DNA of 64,000 bases, taken from Dokdonella sp. GTDB taxonomy: Bacteria; Pseudomonadota; Gammaproteobacteria; Xanthomonadales; Rhodanobacteraceae. Location: NCBI RefSeq assembly GCF_019634845.1, contig NZ_JAHCAQ010000007.1, positions 100,368 to 164,367 of the forward strand, in the 5' to 3' direction. Made by a program: the position numbers and the translations under genes. The notes under the pieces were generated by a model that ran no database searches, was not told the origin of the DNA, and worked only from the letters and a program-made list of their open reading frames with translations. This document shows positions 1 to 8,557 of this stretch, in pieces. Each line of letters begins with the position of its first letter. The stretch's first letter is position 1.

Positions 1-1
1 G

Positions 2-670
2 CTCGGCGGCGCGTTCGGTTTTCGCCTGCGCGGGCTGGCCGAGCGCATGCGCATGCCATTCCCCGACAGCTACCTCGGCGGCGTGGCGATGAGCCGCCCC
101 GGCACCGTGCGCGACCTGCTCGGCGCCGACGCGCCGGCCGACTACGTCGATCCGCTGCGCGCGCTCGCCGCCGCTGGCAGCGCGCAGCATTCGCTGCTCG
201 ACCGCATCATCGAGATCGATTTCGGCAGCTATCTGCCCGATGACATTCTGGTCAAGGTCGACCGCATGGCGATGGCGAATTCGCTCGAGGGGCGCGTGCC
301 GTTCCTCGATCCGGCGCTGGTCGAGTTTGCAGTGAGCCTGCCCGACGGCCTGCGCGTAGCCCGCGGCCGTGGCAAGCACCTGCTGCGACGCGTGGCCGAG
401 CGCTGGCTTCCGGCCGACGTGCTGGCCAAACCCAAGCAGGGGTTCGGCATTCCGCTCGCGCAATGGTTTCGCGGACCGCTGCGCGCACTGGCCGAGGACC
501 TGATTGCCAGTCGCGCGTTCCGCGAACGTGGCCTGCTCGATCCGGCCGCGGCTCGCGCCTGCCTCGACGACCACCTGGCGGGGCGCGCCGATCGCGGTGA
601 GACGCTGTGGTTGATCCTGTCGCTCGAATTGTGGGCCCGCCGTTTTCTCGATTCGCCGGCCGCGGGCTGA
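2..670 (+). CDS. asnB: Asparagine synthase (glutamine-hydrolysing) family, C-terminal part (5' truncated by window)
   Basis: Only the last 222 residues are visible; the frame is open to the window start, so the N-terminal glutaminase domain lies outside. The visible part is the end of the ATP-pyrophosphatase synthetase domain. It contains the family block DILVKVDRMAMANSLEGRVP followed by FLDPALVEFA and the KPKQGFGIPL stretch, both typical of AsnB-like proteins. Enzymes of this family transfer ammonia from glutamine to an activated carboxylate. In polysaccharide loci, including exosortase-A loci, such copies are thought to amidate sugar acids rather than make free asparagine. It is followed after 3 bases by a polymerase/ligase gene and then a flippase, so a role in glycan modification is the better inference here. 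Confidence 0.9.
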   Translation, partial: LGGAFGFRLRGLAERMRMPFPDSYLGGVAMSRPGTVRDLLGADAPADYVDPLRALAAAGSAQHSLLDRIIEIDFGSYLPDDILVKVDRMAMANSLEGRVPFLDPALVEFAVSLPDGLRVARGRGKHLLRRVAERWLPADVLAKPKQGFGIPLAQWFRGPLRALAEDLIASRAFRERGLLDPAAARACLDDHLAGRADRGETLWLILSLELWARRFLDSPAAG

Positions 671-673
671 ACC

Positions 674-1987
674 ATGCTGCGCCTGCTGCTCGCCCTGCAG
701 ATCCTTTACACGGTCTACCAGAACCACTACGTGTTCGAGTCGGGCGTGCCCGGGGTCAACCTGCCCAACGCCTTGTTCCTCGTCACGCTGGTGTTGCTGT
801 GGTCGTCCGGCAAGCGCGACGCGGTGGCGCCGCAGGCGATGCTGCGCGGCGCAGTGCTGCTGTTCATGGCGATGCTCGCGTTGGCGTTCGCGATCGCGCA
901 ACTGCGCGCGCCAGGCGACCTCATGGCCGACCTGACCTATCTCAAGAATGCACTGTTTGCGCCACTGCTGTACTTCATGTACCTGCACTGCAGGCAGGAC
1001 CTCAAGAACACGCGCCTGCTCGTGATCGTGGTGATGGCGGTCGCGGCGCTGGCCGCCGTACAGGCGATCCGGCAGGGCTTCGACTACGGCATCGGCAACT
1101 ACGTGGAAAGCCACCGTGCGGCGGGCCCGTTCGGCAGCAACTATCGCGACGCCAACCGCGCCGGCGTGTACTACGCGATGTTCCTGCCGCTGTTCATCGG
1201 CATGGCCCTGTTCGCGCGCGACAAACGCTGGCGACTGGCCGCGCTCGCCGGCGTCGTGCTGCTGGCCATGGCACTGTTGTTCACCTATTCGCGCCAGGCC
1301 TATTTCATTGCCGTGTTCGGCCTGGTCGTGCTGTTGTTCCGGCGCAGCGTGCTGCTGGCGCTCGTGCTCGGGGTGGCGCTGGCCTCGCTGATCGGCTACC
1401 TGCCCGACAGCGTCACCCAGCGCGTGGCCGGCACTGAACAGCAGGGGCCACACGGCGAGGATCAGGTCGACGAGAGCACGGCCAGCCGCTGGGAAATCTG
1501 GACCGGTGCGCTGGCGATGTGGCAGGACCATCCGGCCGGCGTGGGCCAGAACCGCTTCAAACAGGAAATCGGCCACTACTCCGCGTTCCGTGGCTACGAT
1601 GCCCACAACTTCTACGTGCTGACATTGGCCGAAGGCGGCCCGCAGGCGCTGCTCGCGCTGCTGCTGCTGGTATGGGCGACATTCCGGCTCGGCACCTGGC
1701 TGCGCCGCAAGGCGCCACCCGACGACCCCGAGGCGCAGGCGCTGGCGATCGGCTTCAGCGTGTGCGCCGTCTGCATGGCGCTGGGCAACCTGTATGGCAG
1801 CCCGTTCCTCGAAGGCAATGTCATGGGCACGTTCTGGATCCTGTGCGGCCTGCTCGAGCGCTACATGCTGCTCAAGACGCAGCAGGCACCAAGCGCATCG
1901 GCGCCGGCCCCTCAGGCCGCTGCCAGCGTGTTCGCGCGCTACCCACTGGCCGCGCGTGCGCGCGGCATTCCGGCGCGGCGTCCGTGA
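674..1987 (+). CDS. O-antigen ligase/polymerase (Wzy/WaaL-like) membrane protein
   Basis: A 437-residue polytopic membrane protein with about ten to twelve hydrophobic segments. A larger soluble loop lies around residues 235-315 (GTEQQGPHGEDQVDEST region). The Wzy_C/O-antigen ligase signature is seen as a Tyr-Ser-Arg-Gln patch in the central region and, after the loop, His311 in YDAHNFYVLTLAEGG. Such proteins polymerise undecaprenyl-linked repeat units or transfer glycans to an acceptor at the periplasmic face. It sits between the amidotransferase and a flippase gene, and its stop overlaps the next start (GTGA). Polymerase and ligase cannot be told apart from sequence by eye. Confidence 0.85.
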   Translation: MLRLLLALQILYTVYQNHYVFESGVPGVNLPNALFLVTLVLLWSSGKRDAVAPQAMLRGAVLLFMAMLALAFAIAQLRAPGDLMADLTYLKNALFAPLLYFMYLHCRQDLKNTRLLVIVVMAVAALAAVQAIRQGFDYGIGNYVESHRAAGPFGSNYRDANRAGVYYAMFLPLFIGMALFARDKRWRLAALAGVVLLAMALLFTYSRQAYFIAVFGLVVLLFRRSVLLALVLGVALASLIGYLPDSVTQRVAGTEQQGPHGEDQVDESTASRWEIWTGALAMWQDHPAGVGQNRFKQEIGHYSAFRGYDAHNFYVLTLAEGGPQALLALLLLVWATFRLGTWLRRKAPPDDPEAQALAIGFSVCAVCMALGNLYGSPFLEGNVMGTFWILCGLLERYMLLKTQQAPSASAPAPQAAASVFARYPLAARARGIPARRP

Positions 1988-3549
1988 ACACGCCACATCG
2001 CGCCGTGTTCGCGCTGTCCACGCTCAACCTCGCGGGCAAGTTCCTCGCCATCGGCAAAACCCTGATCATCGCCACGCTGTTCGGCACCAGTGGCATGCTC
2101 GATGCGTTCTGGGTGGCCTATTCGCTGCCGCTCATGCTGCCCAACCTGCTCACCACGGTGATCACGGTGGCATTCGTGCCGCGCTTCGTGAAGAACCTGG
2201 AAGGCCGCACCGGCACCGTGGCCTGGCGCGGTGCCAACACGCTGTTCACGCTCGCGATCGGACTCGCACTGGTGACCTGCCTGGCGATCCTGTGGCGTGC
2301 CGACGTGCTCGTGCGCTGGCTCGCGCCGGGTCTTGCAAGCCCCTACCGCGAGCAGGCGATCCAGATGGTGCGCCTGATGCTGCCATGCATGCTCATGCTC
2401 ACGCTGTCATCGCTGCTGTCGGCGCTCGGCAATGCGCGCGAACGCTTCGTGTTGCCGGCACTGAACGGCGTCATCAACAACGTCGCGATCATCCTCGTGG
2501 CGCTGCTGCTGGCGCACCGCCTCGGTGTGCAGGCGCTGGTGGTTGGCGTCACGCTCGGCTTCTTCGTGCATCTGTGCATGCTCGTCTACGGCAATCGCGA
2601 CCTGCTGCGCGACAGCCTGCGCCCGGCGTTCGCGTTCAGCCATCCGGATTTCCTGCGGCCACTGGCGCATCTGCTGCCGCTGCTGGTCGGCTCGATCGGC
2701 GCCACCATGACCGCGCTCGTCGACCAGTATTTCGTGTCGCGGCTCGATGCCGGCTCGATCTCGGCACTGACCTACGCACTGATGATGGCGATGCTGCCGG
2801 TCGAAGTGTTCGCGCAGGCGATCATCACCAGCTACTACCCCGCGCTCGGACGCGGCGTGGCGGCCGGCGACCACGACGCCGTCGCCGGCGCCTGGCGCAG
2901 CGGCCAGCGCATGATCCTGCTGCTCACGCTGCCGTGCGCAGTGCTGCTGATCGGACTGGCCAAGCCGATCGTCATCGTCCTGCTCGAACACGGCCGCTTC
3001 GATGAACACTCGACCGCGCTCACGGTCGAGGCGATGACGATCCTGTCGATCGGCATGGTGTTCCGCGCCCAGGCCTATTTCAGCTACCGCGTGCTGCACA
3101 GCATGATCCGGCCGTGGACCCAGGTCGCGATCGGTCTGGCCGGCGTGGCCACCTGCATCGGCCTCAACCTGGTGTGGGCACAACGCCTGGGCCTGCGCGG
3201 CGTCGCGCTGTCGGCCACGCTGTCACAGTTGCAGTCGGCGCTGATCGCCGGGCTGGTGGTGCGTCAACTGCTGCGTGGCACCGGCGCGCTGCCGCGCCTG
3301 CTGTCACCGGCCATGCTGATGCCGATGTTGGTTCTCGCACTGGGCACCGTGCTGGCACGCTGGCTGGTGCCAACCAGCCTCTACACCAGCAGCCACCGCG
3401 GCTGGGCCATCGCCTGTGGCGCGGCGGCAATGCTTGCGGTACTCGCCGCAGGTGCGCTCGCGGTGCGTCTGCGACTGCCCGAAGCGGTCGCGCTGCTCGA
3501 CAGACTGCGAGCCCGCGTGCGGCGTCAGCGCGGCACTCCGGTCGTGTGA
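1984..3549 (+). CDS. MurJ/MviN-family lipid-linked oligosaccharide flippase
   Basis: A 521-residue protein beginning at a GTG whose bases overlap the preceding TGA (GTGA), so translation is probably coupled. Fourteen or so hydrophobic helices fit the MOP superfamily. The N-terminal stretch FGTSGMLDAFWVAY with LPNLL and the later FVPRF are typical of MviN/MurJ. MurJ flips lipid II, but family members in polysaccharide loci flip other undecaprenyl-linked units. Because it follows a Wzy-like gene and an amidotransferase, a polysaccharide-specific flippase is more likely than the housekeeping murJ, though the latter cannot be excluded. The long upstream extension of the frame to 1519 overlaps the previous gene and is not used. 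Confidence 0.87.
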   Translation: MNTPHRAVFALSTLNLAGKFLAIGKTLIIATLFGTSGMLDAFWVAYSLPLMLPNLLTTVITVAFVPRFVKNLEGRTGTVAWRGANTLFTLAIGLALVTCLAILWRADVLVRWLAPGLASPYREQAIQMVRLMLPCMLMLTLSSLLSALGNARERFVLPALNGVINNVAIILVALLLAHRLGVQALVVGVTLGFFVHLCMLVYGNRDLLRDSLRPAFAFSHPDFLRPLAHLLPLLVGSIGATMTALVDQYFVSRLDAGSISALTYALMMAMLPVEVFAQAIITSYYPALGRGVAAGDHDAVAGAWRSGQRMILLLTLPCAVLLIGLAKPIVIVLLEHGRFDEHSTALTVEAMTILSIGMVFRAQAYFSYRVLHSMIRPWTQVAIGLAGVATCIGLNLVWAQRLGLRGVALSATLSQLQSALIAGLVVRQLLRGTGALPRLLSPAMLMPMLVLALGTVLARWLVPTSLYTSSHRGWAIACGAAAMLAVLAAGALAVRLRLPEAVALLDRLRARVRRQRGTPVV

Positions 3550-3741
3550 AGGCGGTACCGCAGGTCGGCCAAGCAGCGCCTGCCGAGCTTCGCCGTCAAC
3601 GCTTTTTTCACGCTGGGTCAACACTTTACACGGCTCTTTACACAATCAACCGCAATGCGTGGCGCAAGCTGCGACACACGTCCCATATTCAGTGAGAACG
3701 GGTCAGGAGAATGCCGATCACCCCCACCACAGTAGTCCGTC

Positions 3742-5130
3742 ATGTTTGTGTCCGTGATCCGCTTTGCCACGCTCGCCCTGCCCGGCATCGCCCTTTCCTC
3801 GCTCTGCCTCGTTGCACCCACCCATGCCGCCGCTGCGGCTGACACCGTCTTCGCCAGCGGCTTCGAATACGCGGCCATCAGCGCCGGTCCCTGCCGCAAT
3901 TTCTATCCCGATGGCTTCAGCCTGCTGCAAGGACAACTCAATCCGCCGATCGGCACGCTGTCCAAGCCGGCCAAGGGGCAGGTGTTCGCCGATCCCGGTT
4001 TCGACACCTGCATGGTGCGCGTGACCCAGCACGACGTGGAACCGCCGCAGACCTTCGCCCGCAACGACTATTCGCGCCGCCAGCCGTTCAACGCCGACAA
4101 CAGCCGCCTGCTCGTGTACGGTTCGGGCGGCTTCTGGCACGTCTACGACGCCAACACGCTCGCCTTCTACAAGACGCTCAGCGGTCCGGCCGGAGACTCC
4201 GAGGTGCAGTGGCACGCGACCGATCCCGACACGATCTACTACATGCCGACCAATGGCGGCATGAACATCTACAAGCTCGACATCCGCACCAACACGCACC
4301 AGACCGTCGCCGATTTCAACGGACGCCTGCCGTGGTCGGATGCCAAGCGGCTGTGGACCAAGAGCGAAGGCTCGCCGTCGGCCGACGGCAGGTACTGGGG
4401 CCTGCAGGCCGAAACCAACAATTTCGCGATCCGCGGCTACGTGGTCTATGACCTGCAGCAGGACCGCATCGTCGGCACGCGCAGCGCGAGCGTGCGTCCC
4501 GACCACACCAGCATGTCGCCATCGGGGCGTTGGTTCACGGCCTCCGACGACACCCTCGGCACCTGGGCCTGGTCGCCCGACTTCTCGCAGAAAAAGAAGC
4601 TGCACCACAAGTCCGAGCATTCCGACATCGCGCTGGGCGCCAATGGCCACGACCTGTATGTGGCGATCGATTTCCAGAGCAATTCCGGCGATGTGTTCTA
4701 CACCGACATCGACACTTGCCCGGCCGTGGCGGCCGATGCCGACCCGGCCAGCGTCCCGGTGTGTCCGCGCACCGTGCTGTTTTCGACCTATCTCAATGGC
4801 GCCTCGACATCACTGCACATCTCGGGCAAGGCCTATGCGCGGCCGGGCTGGGTACTGATCTCGACCTATGGCACGCGGCGCGATCGCAGCGGCGCGGCGC
4901 CGTGGTTCACCGACAAGGAGATCGCGGTCGAGCTCAAGCCCAATGGCCGCGTCTACGGGCTGGGCTTCCACCACGGCGGCGCCGATGGCTACTGGACCGA
5001 GAACCAGGGCGCAGTGAGCCGCGACTTCACGCGCATCGCCTTCAACTCCAACTGGAATACGGGCAGCGCGACCGACGTCGATGACTACATGATCCAGCTG
5101 GCGCCGGGGATGATTCCCGCCTCGCAATGA
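3742..5130 (+). CDS. Secreted beta-propeller-like protein of unknown function (paralogue A)
   Basis: 462 residues with a signal peptide ending near THAAAAAD. Next comes the short motif DTVFASGFE, which recurs in other secreted proteins of this window, and then a Cys. The body has repeated strand-turn segments (YGSGGFWHVYDA, DTIYYMPTNGG, WSPDFSQKKKLHHKSEHSD, DVDDYMI) that look like a WD40/TolB-type propeller. Its closest relative is the gene at 6052-7524, and the two share most of these blocks. Some strings recall oligogalacturonate-lyase-like propellers, so a glycan-related role is conceivable but unproven. The start is weak: no Shine-Dalgarno lies before 3742, while an AGGAGA sits before an out-of-frame ATG at 3711. 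An in-frame TAG at 3733 excludes longer starts. Confidence 0.8.
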   Translation: MFVSVIRFATLALPGIALSSLCLVAPTHAAAAADTVFASGFEYAAISAGPCRNFYPDGFSLLQGQLNPPIGTLSKPAKGQVFADPGFDTCMVRVTQHDVEPPQTFARNDYSRRQPFNADNSRLLVYGSGGFWHVYDANTLAFYKTLSGPAGDSEVQWHATDPDTIYYMPTNGGMNIYKLDIRTNTHQTVADFNGRLPWSDAKRLWTKSEGSPSADGRYWGLQAETNNFAIRGYVVYDLQQDRIVGTRSASVRPDHTSMSPSGRWFTASDDTLGTWAWSPDFSQKKKLHHKSEHSDIALGANGHDLYVAIDFQSNSGDVFYTDIDTCPAVAADADPASVPVCPRTVLFSTYLNGASTSLHISGKAYARPGWVLISTYGTRRDRSGAAPWFTDKEIAVELKPNGRVYGLGFHHGGADGYWTENQGAVSRDFTRIAFNSNWNTGSATDVDDYMIQLAPGMIPASQ

Positions 5131-5153
5131 GCGGGCGACGCCAGTCCTGCAGA

Positions 5154-5172
5154 CGGCCGCCGATGGCGGCCG
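5154..5172. terminator. Hairpin between convergent genes
   Basis: CGGCCGCC and GGCGGCCG form a perfect 8-bp stem around a GAT loop. It lies between the stop of the plus-strand secreted protein (5130) and the stop of the minus-strand DUF218 gene (5177). There is no clear T run on either side, so it is terminator-like rather than a canonical intrinsic terminator. It could serve both directions. Confidence 0.5.
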
Positions 5173-5176
5173 CTGC

Positions 5177-5920
5177 TCATGGCGCGTGCGCGGTGTCGAA
5201 CGCGGCGCGCACGCGGTAGGCCGCCTCACCCACCAGTTCGTGCAGCGCCTGTTCGGCCTTGACCGTCGCGCTGCCGCTCGGCAGCAGGTAGCCGACGCCG
5301 GTGAAGCGCTGGTAGCGCGCGTCGACCGGATAGGCGCAGGGCTCGAAGCCGGCGCTGCGAAACGCGAACAGCGCCCGCGCCATGTGCAGTTTGGATGTCA
5401 CCAGCCAAATGCGACGCGGCAGCGCTGGCTGCAGCGCGGCGCTGGCCTGCGCGTTGTGCCAGGTGTCCCGCGAGTGGGTCTCCACACGCAGCAGTGCCGG
5501 GGCGATGCCGAGTTCGCCGGCGAGGCTCGCCATCAACGTGCTATTGGCGATGCGCCAGCCGCTGCTGCCGACGATGAGCAGCGGCAGATCGGCGTGGCGG
5601 CGCTGCAGGTCGACTGCGCCGAGCAGGCGCTGCAGGCTGGCGAGGTCGAGCACGGCATAGTCGCGCTCGTCCTTTGGTCGACCGGTCACACCCGCCGACA
5701 GCAGCACGATCGCCTGCGGCGCCGGGCCAGTGCAGGCTTCGACACCCGGTGCGCGCGCCTCCTGCAGCCCCACCAGCGCATTGGCGCCGAGCGGCGTGGT
5801 CAGCACCAGTGCCAACACCGCGGCTGCGCCGCACAGCCAGCGCAACCGTCGCCAGCCGCGCCGCTGGGCCAACCATGCGCCGATCGCAAGCAGCAACAGC
5901 AATCGCAGTGGCGACAGCAT
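5177..5920 (-). CDS. YdcF/ElyC-family DUF218 membrane protein
   Basis: 247 residues. The N-terminus has two hydrophobic helices (about residues 3-20 and 28-50), followed by a periplasmic DUF218 domain. Its hallmarks are AIVLLSAGVTG, LLIVGSSGW, a conserved ETHSRDTWHNA block and the WLVTSKLHMARALFAF block. Members such as ElyC and SanA act in envelope integrity and lipid-carrier-linked steps, but the exact reaction is unknown. The gene lies opposite to, and between, the two paralogous secreted propeller-like genes. Confidence 0.85.
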   Translation of the reverse strand: MLSPLRLLLLLAIGAWLAQRRGWRRLRWLCGAAAVLALVLTTPLGANALVGLQEARAPGVEACTGPAPQAIVLLSAGVTGRPKDERDYAVLDLASLQRLLGAVDLQRRHADLPLLIVGSSGWRIANSTLMASLAGELGIAPALLRVETHSRDTWHNAQASAALQPALPRRIWLVTSKLHMARALFAFRSAGFEPCAYPVDARYQRFTGVGYLLPSGSATVKAEQALHELVGEAAYRVRAAFDTAHAP

Positions 5921-6051
5921 CGCGGGTTTCCTGAACGCGAGCCGGGCAGTGTAACGGCAGCGGCCGCGCGGCTGCGCGGCGCCAGCGCGACTGCACTACG
6001 ATGGCGCGGTGCCCAGGCGCCCGTCAGCGCCATCGACCCGGAGTCCGCCGC

Positions 6052-7524
6052 ATGCGCCGCGCCATCCCGTCTGCGCCATCGGCGCCGGCCTCGCCGGCGC
6101 GCCCCTTCGTGCTGCTGGCCCTGCTCGTCGCCGGCACGGCCACGGCGGCCGCATCGGAACCGGCCCACTCGAGCCATGCGCTGCGGCCACCCAGCGCTGC
6201 CGCCGACATCGCCACCGACTGCGCTCGTGATGTGTATGCCCACGAACCGGTCGCTGCGCTGTCGTCTCTGCAGGCCAGCGGCTGGGATCAATCGCAAGTC
6301 GCGCTCGCCAAGCCGACCCGTGGCGTGCCGCTGCGTGACAGCGCCGGCACCTGCGTGGTGCGCGTCACCGACCACGACGCCGACTCAGTCGGTGATTTCG
6401 CCCGCAACGACTATTCGCGCCGCCAGGCCTTCAATGCCGATTCCAGCGTGCTGCTCGTCTATGGCAGCGGCGGCTACTGGCACCTCTACGACGCGCGCAG
6501 CCTGCGCCACCTGCTGCGGCTGAAGGGCCCGGCCGGCGACGCCGAGCCGCAATGGCATCCGACCGATCCGAACACGCTCTACTACCTGCCCACCAATGGC
6601 GGCCTGGAGATCGACGCGCTCGACATCCGCACCAACCGCTCGCGTGTGGCGGCGAACCTGCGCGACCGCCTGCCGTGGCCCGACGTGACCCACTTGTGGA
6701 CCAAGGACGAGGGTTCACCGTCGGCCGATGGCCGCTACTGGGGCTTTCAGGCCGAGGCCGGTACCGCGTTCGCGATCCGCGGCTATGTGGTCTACGACCT
6801 GCAGCAGGATCGCATCGTCGGCAGCCGCGCCAGCAGCGTCCGACCCGACCATGTCAGCATGAGTCCTTCGGGACGCTGGTTCGTGAGTTCGGGTGACGAT
6901 GACGGCACCTGGGCCTGGTCACCCGACTTCAGCAGCAAGAAGAAACTGCACCACAAGTCCGAACACTCCGACCTCGCCTTCGGCGCCGATGGCCACGATC
7001 TGTACGTGTCGGTCGATTTCCAGAGCAACGGCGGCGATGTGTTCTACGTCGATATCGACCAGTGCCCATCGGTGCCGGCCACGACGCCCGCTGCCAGCGT
7101 GCCGCCCTGCCCGCGCACGGTGCTGTTTCCGACCTACATCGATGGCGCCCACACCTCCCTGCATTTTTCCGGCAAGGCCTATGCCCGACCGGGTTGGGTG
7201 GTGGTGTCGAGCTATGCCACGCAGCCCACGCGCAGCGGCCAGTGGCCGTGGTACACGAACAAGATCTTCGCGCTCGAACTGTCGGCGCAGCCGCGCCTGT
7301 TCGCGCTCGGCCGCCATGAAGTCAGCCACTACGTCGGCTACTGGACCGAGCCGCATGCGGCGCCCAACCGCCAGCTCGATCGGGTGGTATTCAATTCCAA
7401 CTGGAACACCAGCAGCAGCAACGACGTCGACGACTACATGATCGTGCTGCGCGAGGGCGCCCTGCCGGCGACAACACCGCGGCCCGCGGCAAGCGACACT
7501 GCGCGCCGCGAGTCCGCGCGGTGA
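6052..7524 (+). CDS. Secreted beta-propeller-like protein of unknown function (paralogue B)
   Basis: 490 residues from ATG 6052; a longer start at 6001 is possible but would place extra residues before the signal peptide (RPFVLLALLVAGTATAAA). The body parallels the gene at 3742-5130 block by block: NDYSRRQAFNAD, VYGSGGYWHLYDA, LYYLPTNGG, SPSADGRYWGFQAE, RGYVVYDLQQDRIVG, KKKLHHKSEHSDLAF, FNSNWNTSSSNDVDDYM. It lacks the F-A-S-G-F-E motif of paralogue A. The two genes look like a duplication separated by the DUF218 gene. No enzyme motif is recognised with certainty. Export to periplasm or cell surface is supported by the leader. Confidence 0.82.
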   Translation: MRRAIPSAPSAPASPARPFVLLALLVAGTATAAASEPAHSSHALRPPSAAADIATDCARDVYAHEPVAALSSLQASGWDQSQVALAKPTRGVPLRDSAGTCVVRVTDHDADSVGDFARNDYSRRQAFNADSSVLLVYGSGGYWHLYDARSLRHLLRLKGPAGDAEPQWHPTDPNTLYYLPTNGGLEIDALDIRTNRSRVAANLRDRLPWPDVTHLWTKDEGSPSADGRYWGFQAEAGTAFAIRGYVVYDLQQDRIVGSRASSVRPDHVSMSPSGRWFVSSGDDDGTWAWSPDFSSKKKLHHKSEHSDLAFGADGHDLYVSVDFQSNGGDVFYVDIDQCPSVPATTPAASVPPCPRTVLFPTYIDGAHTSLHFSGKAYARPGWVVVSSYATQPTRSGQWPWYTNKIFALELSAQPRLFALGRHEVSHYVGYWTEPHAAPNRQLDRVVFNSNWNTSSSNDVDDYMIVLREGALPATTPRPAASDTARRESAR

Positions 7525-7564
7525 TTTGACCGCACCGTCGCCGGGACCGGCCCGGATGACGCGC

Positions 7565-8557
7565 TCAGGACGCCCGTTGCTGCAGGCGACGCTCCCAGGC
7601 CAGCGCCGTGCGCGCAATCTCGTCGAGATCGTCGTGACGCGGCTGCCAACCCAGCAGCGTGCGGATGCGCTGCGCGTCGGCCACCAGCGCCGGAATGTCA
7701 CCCGCGCGGCGCGCCTGCTCGACCACGCGCAGGCGCGCACCGCTGGCGCGCTCCACCGCAGCGATCACCTCGCGCACCGAATAGCCATGCCCGTAGCCGC
7801 AGTTGAGCGTGAGCGAGGCACCGCCGCGCCGCAGGTGCGCCAGCGCGCGCAGATGCGCCGCGGCCAGATCCTCGACGTGGATGAAATCGCGGATGCCGGT
7901 GCCATCGGGCGTCGCGTAGTCGGTGCCGAAGATCGCCAGCGCCTCGCGCTGCCCGGTGGCGACTTCGCAGGCCACCTTGAACAGCAGCGTCGAGCCGCGC
8001 GTGGACAGGCCGATGCGCCCCTGCGGATCGCAGCCGGCGACATTGAAATAGCGCAGGATCACGTGGCGCAGGCTGGCGTTGGCGTCGAGGTCGCGCAGCA
8101 TCCACTCGCTCATGAGCTTGGAGCGGCCGTAGGGACTGATCGGCTCGGTTGGCGTGTCCTCGCTGGCGCGGCCATCGGCGTTGGGCCCGTATACGGCCGC
8201 GGTCGAGGAGAACACGCAGTGCTGCACGCCATGGCGCACGCAGGCCGCGAGCAGGTTGCGCGTGGCGCAGGTGTTGTTGCCGTAGTAGCGCAGCGGATCG
8301 GCCACCGATTCGGGCACCACGGTGCGTGCGGCGAAATGCAGTACGGACTGCACTTGGTGGCGCGGCAACAGATCATCGAGCAGCGCCGCGTCACCGACGT
8401 TGCCGACCACCAGCGGCGCATCGAGCACCGCCTCGCGGAAACCCGTGCTGAGGTCGTCGAGCACCAGCACGGGCAGGCCGGCCTCGCGCAGCTGGCGCAC
8501 CACATGGCTGCCGATGTAACCGGCGCCGCCGGTGACGAGGATCGTGGCTTGCGTCAT
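7565..8557 (-). CDS. galE: UDP-glucose 4-epimerase
   Basis: 330 residues, standard for GalE. The N-terminal NAD-binding motif TGGAGYIGSHVV, the SSTAAVYG block and the YGRSKLMSE motif (catalytic Tyr and Lys of extended SDRs) are present, as is the AGCDPQGRIG substrate loop. It interconverts UDP-glucose and UDP-galactose (or the HexNAc forms), giving nucleotide sugars for glycan synthesis. The ATG at 8557 overlaps the stop of the upstream glycosyltransferase-like gene by the tetranucleotide ATGA. It is the last gene of the PKS/NRPS operon, which ties that operon to sugar chemistry. Confidence 0.95.
   Translation of the reverse strand: MTQATILVTGGAGYIGSHVVRQLREAGLPVLVLDDLSTGFREAVLDAPLVVGNVGDAALLDDLLPRHQVQSVLHFAARTVVPESVADPLRYYGNNTCATRNLLAACVRHGVQHCVFSSTAAVYGPNADGRASEDTPTEPISPYGRSKLMSEWMLRDLDANASLRHVILRYFNVAGCDPQGRIGLSTRGSTLLFKVACEVATGQREALAIFGTDYATPDGTGIRDFIHVEDLAAAHLRALAHLRRGGASLTLNCGYGHGYSVREVIAAVERASGARLRVVEQARRAGDIPALVADAQRIRTLLGWQPRHDDLDEIARTALAWERRLQQRAS

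Noticed and set aside
1984-3549. Assignment as the housekeeping murJ
   Set aside because: Context (Wzy-like gene, amidotransferase) favours a polysaccharide flippase; the symbol was withheld.
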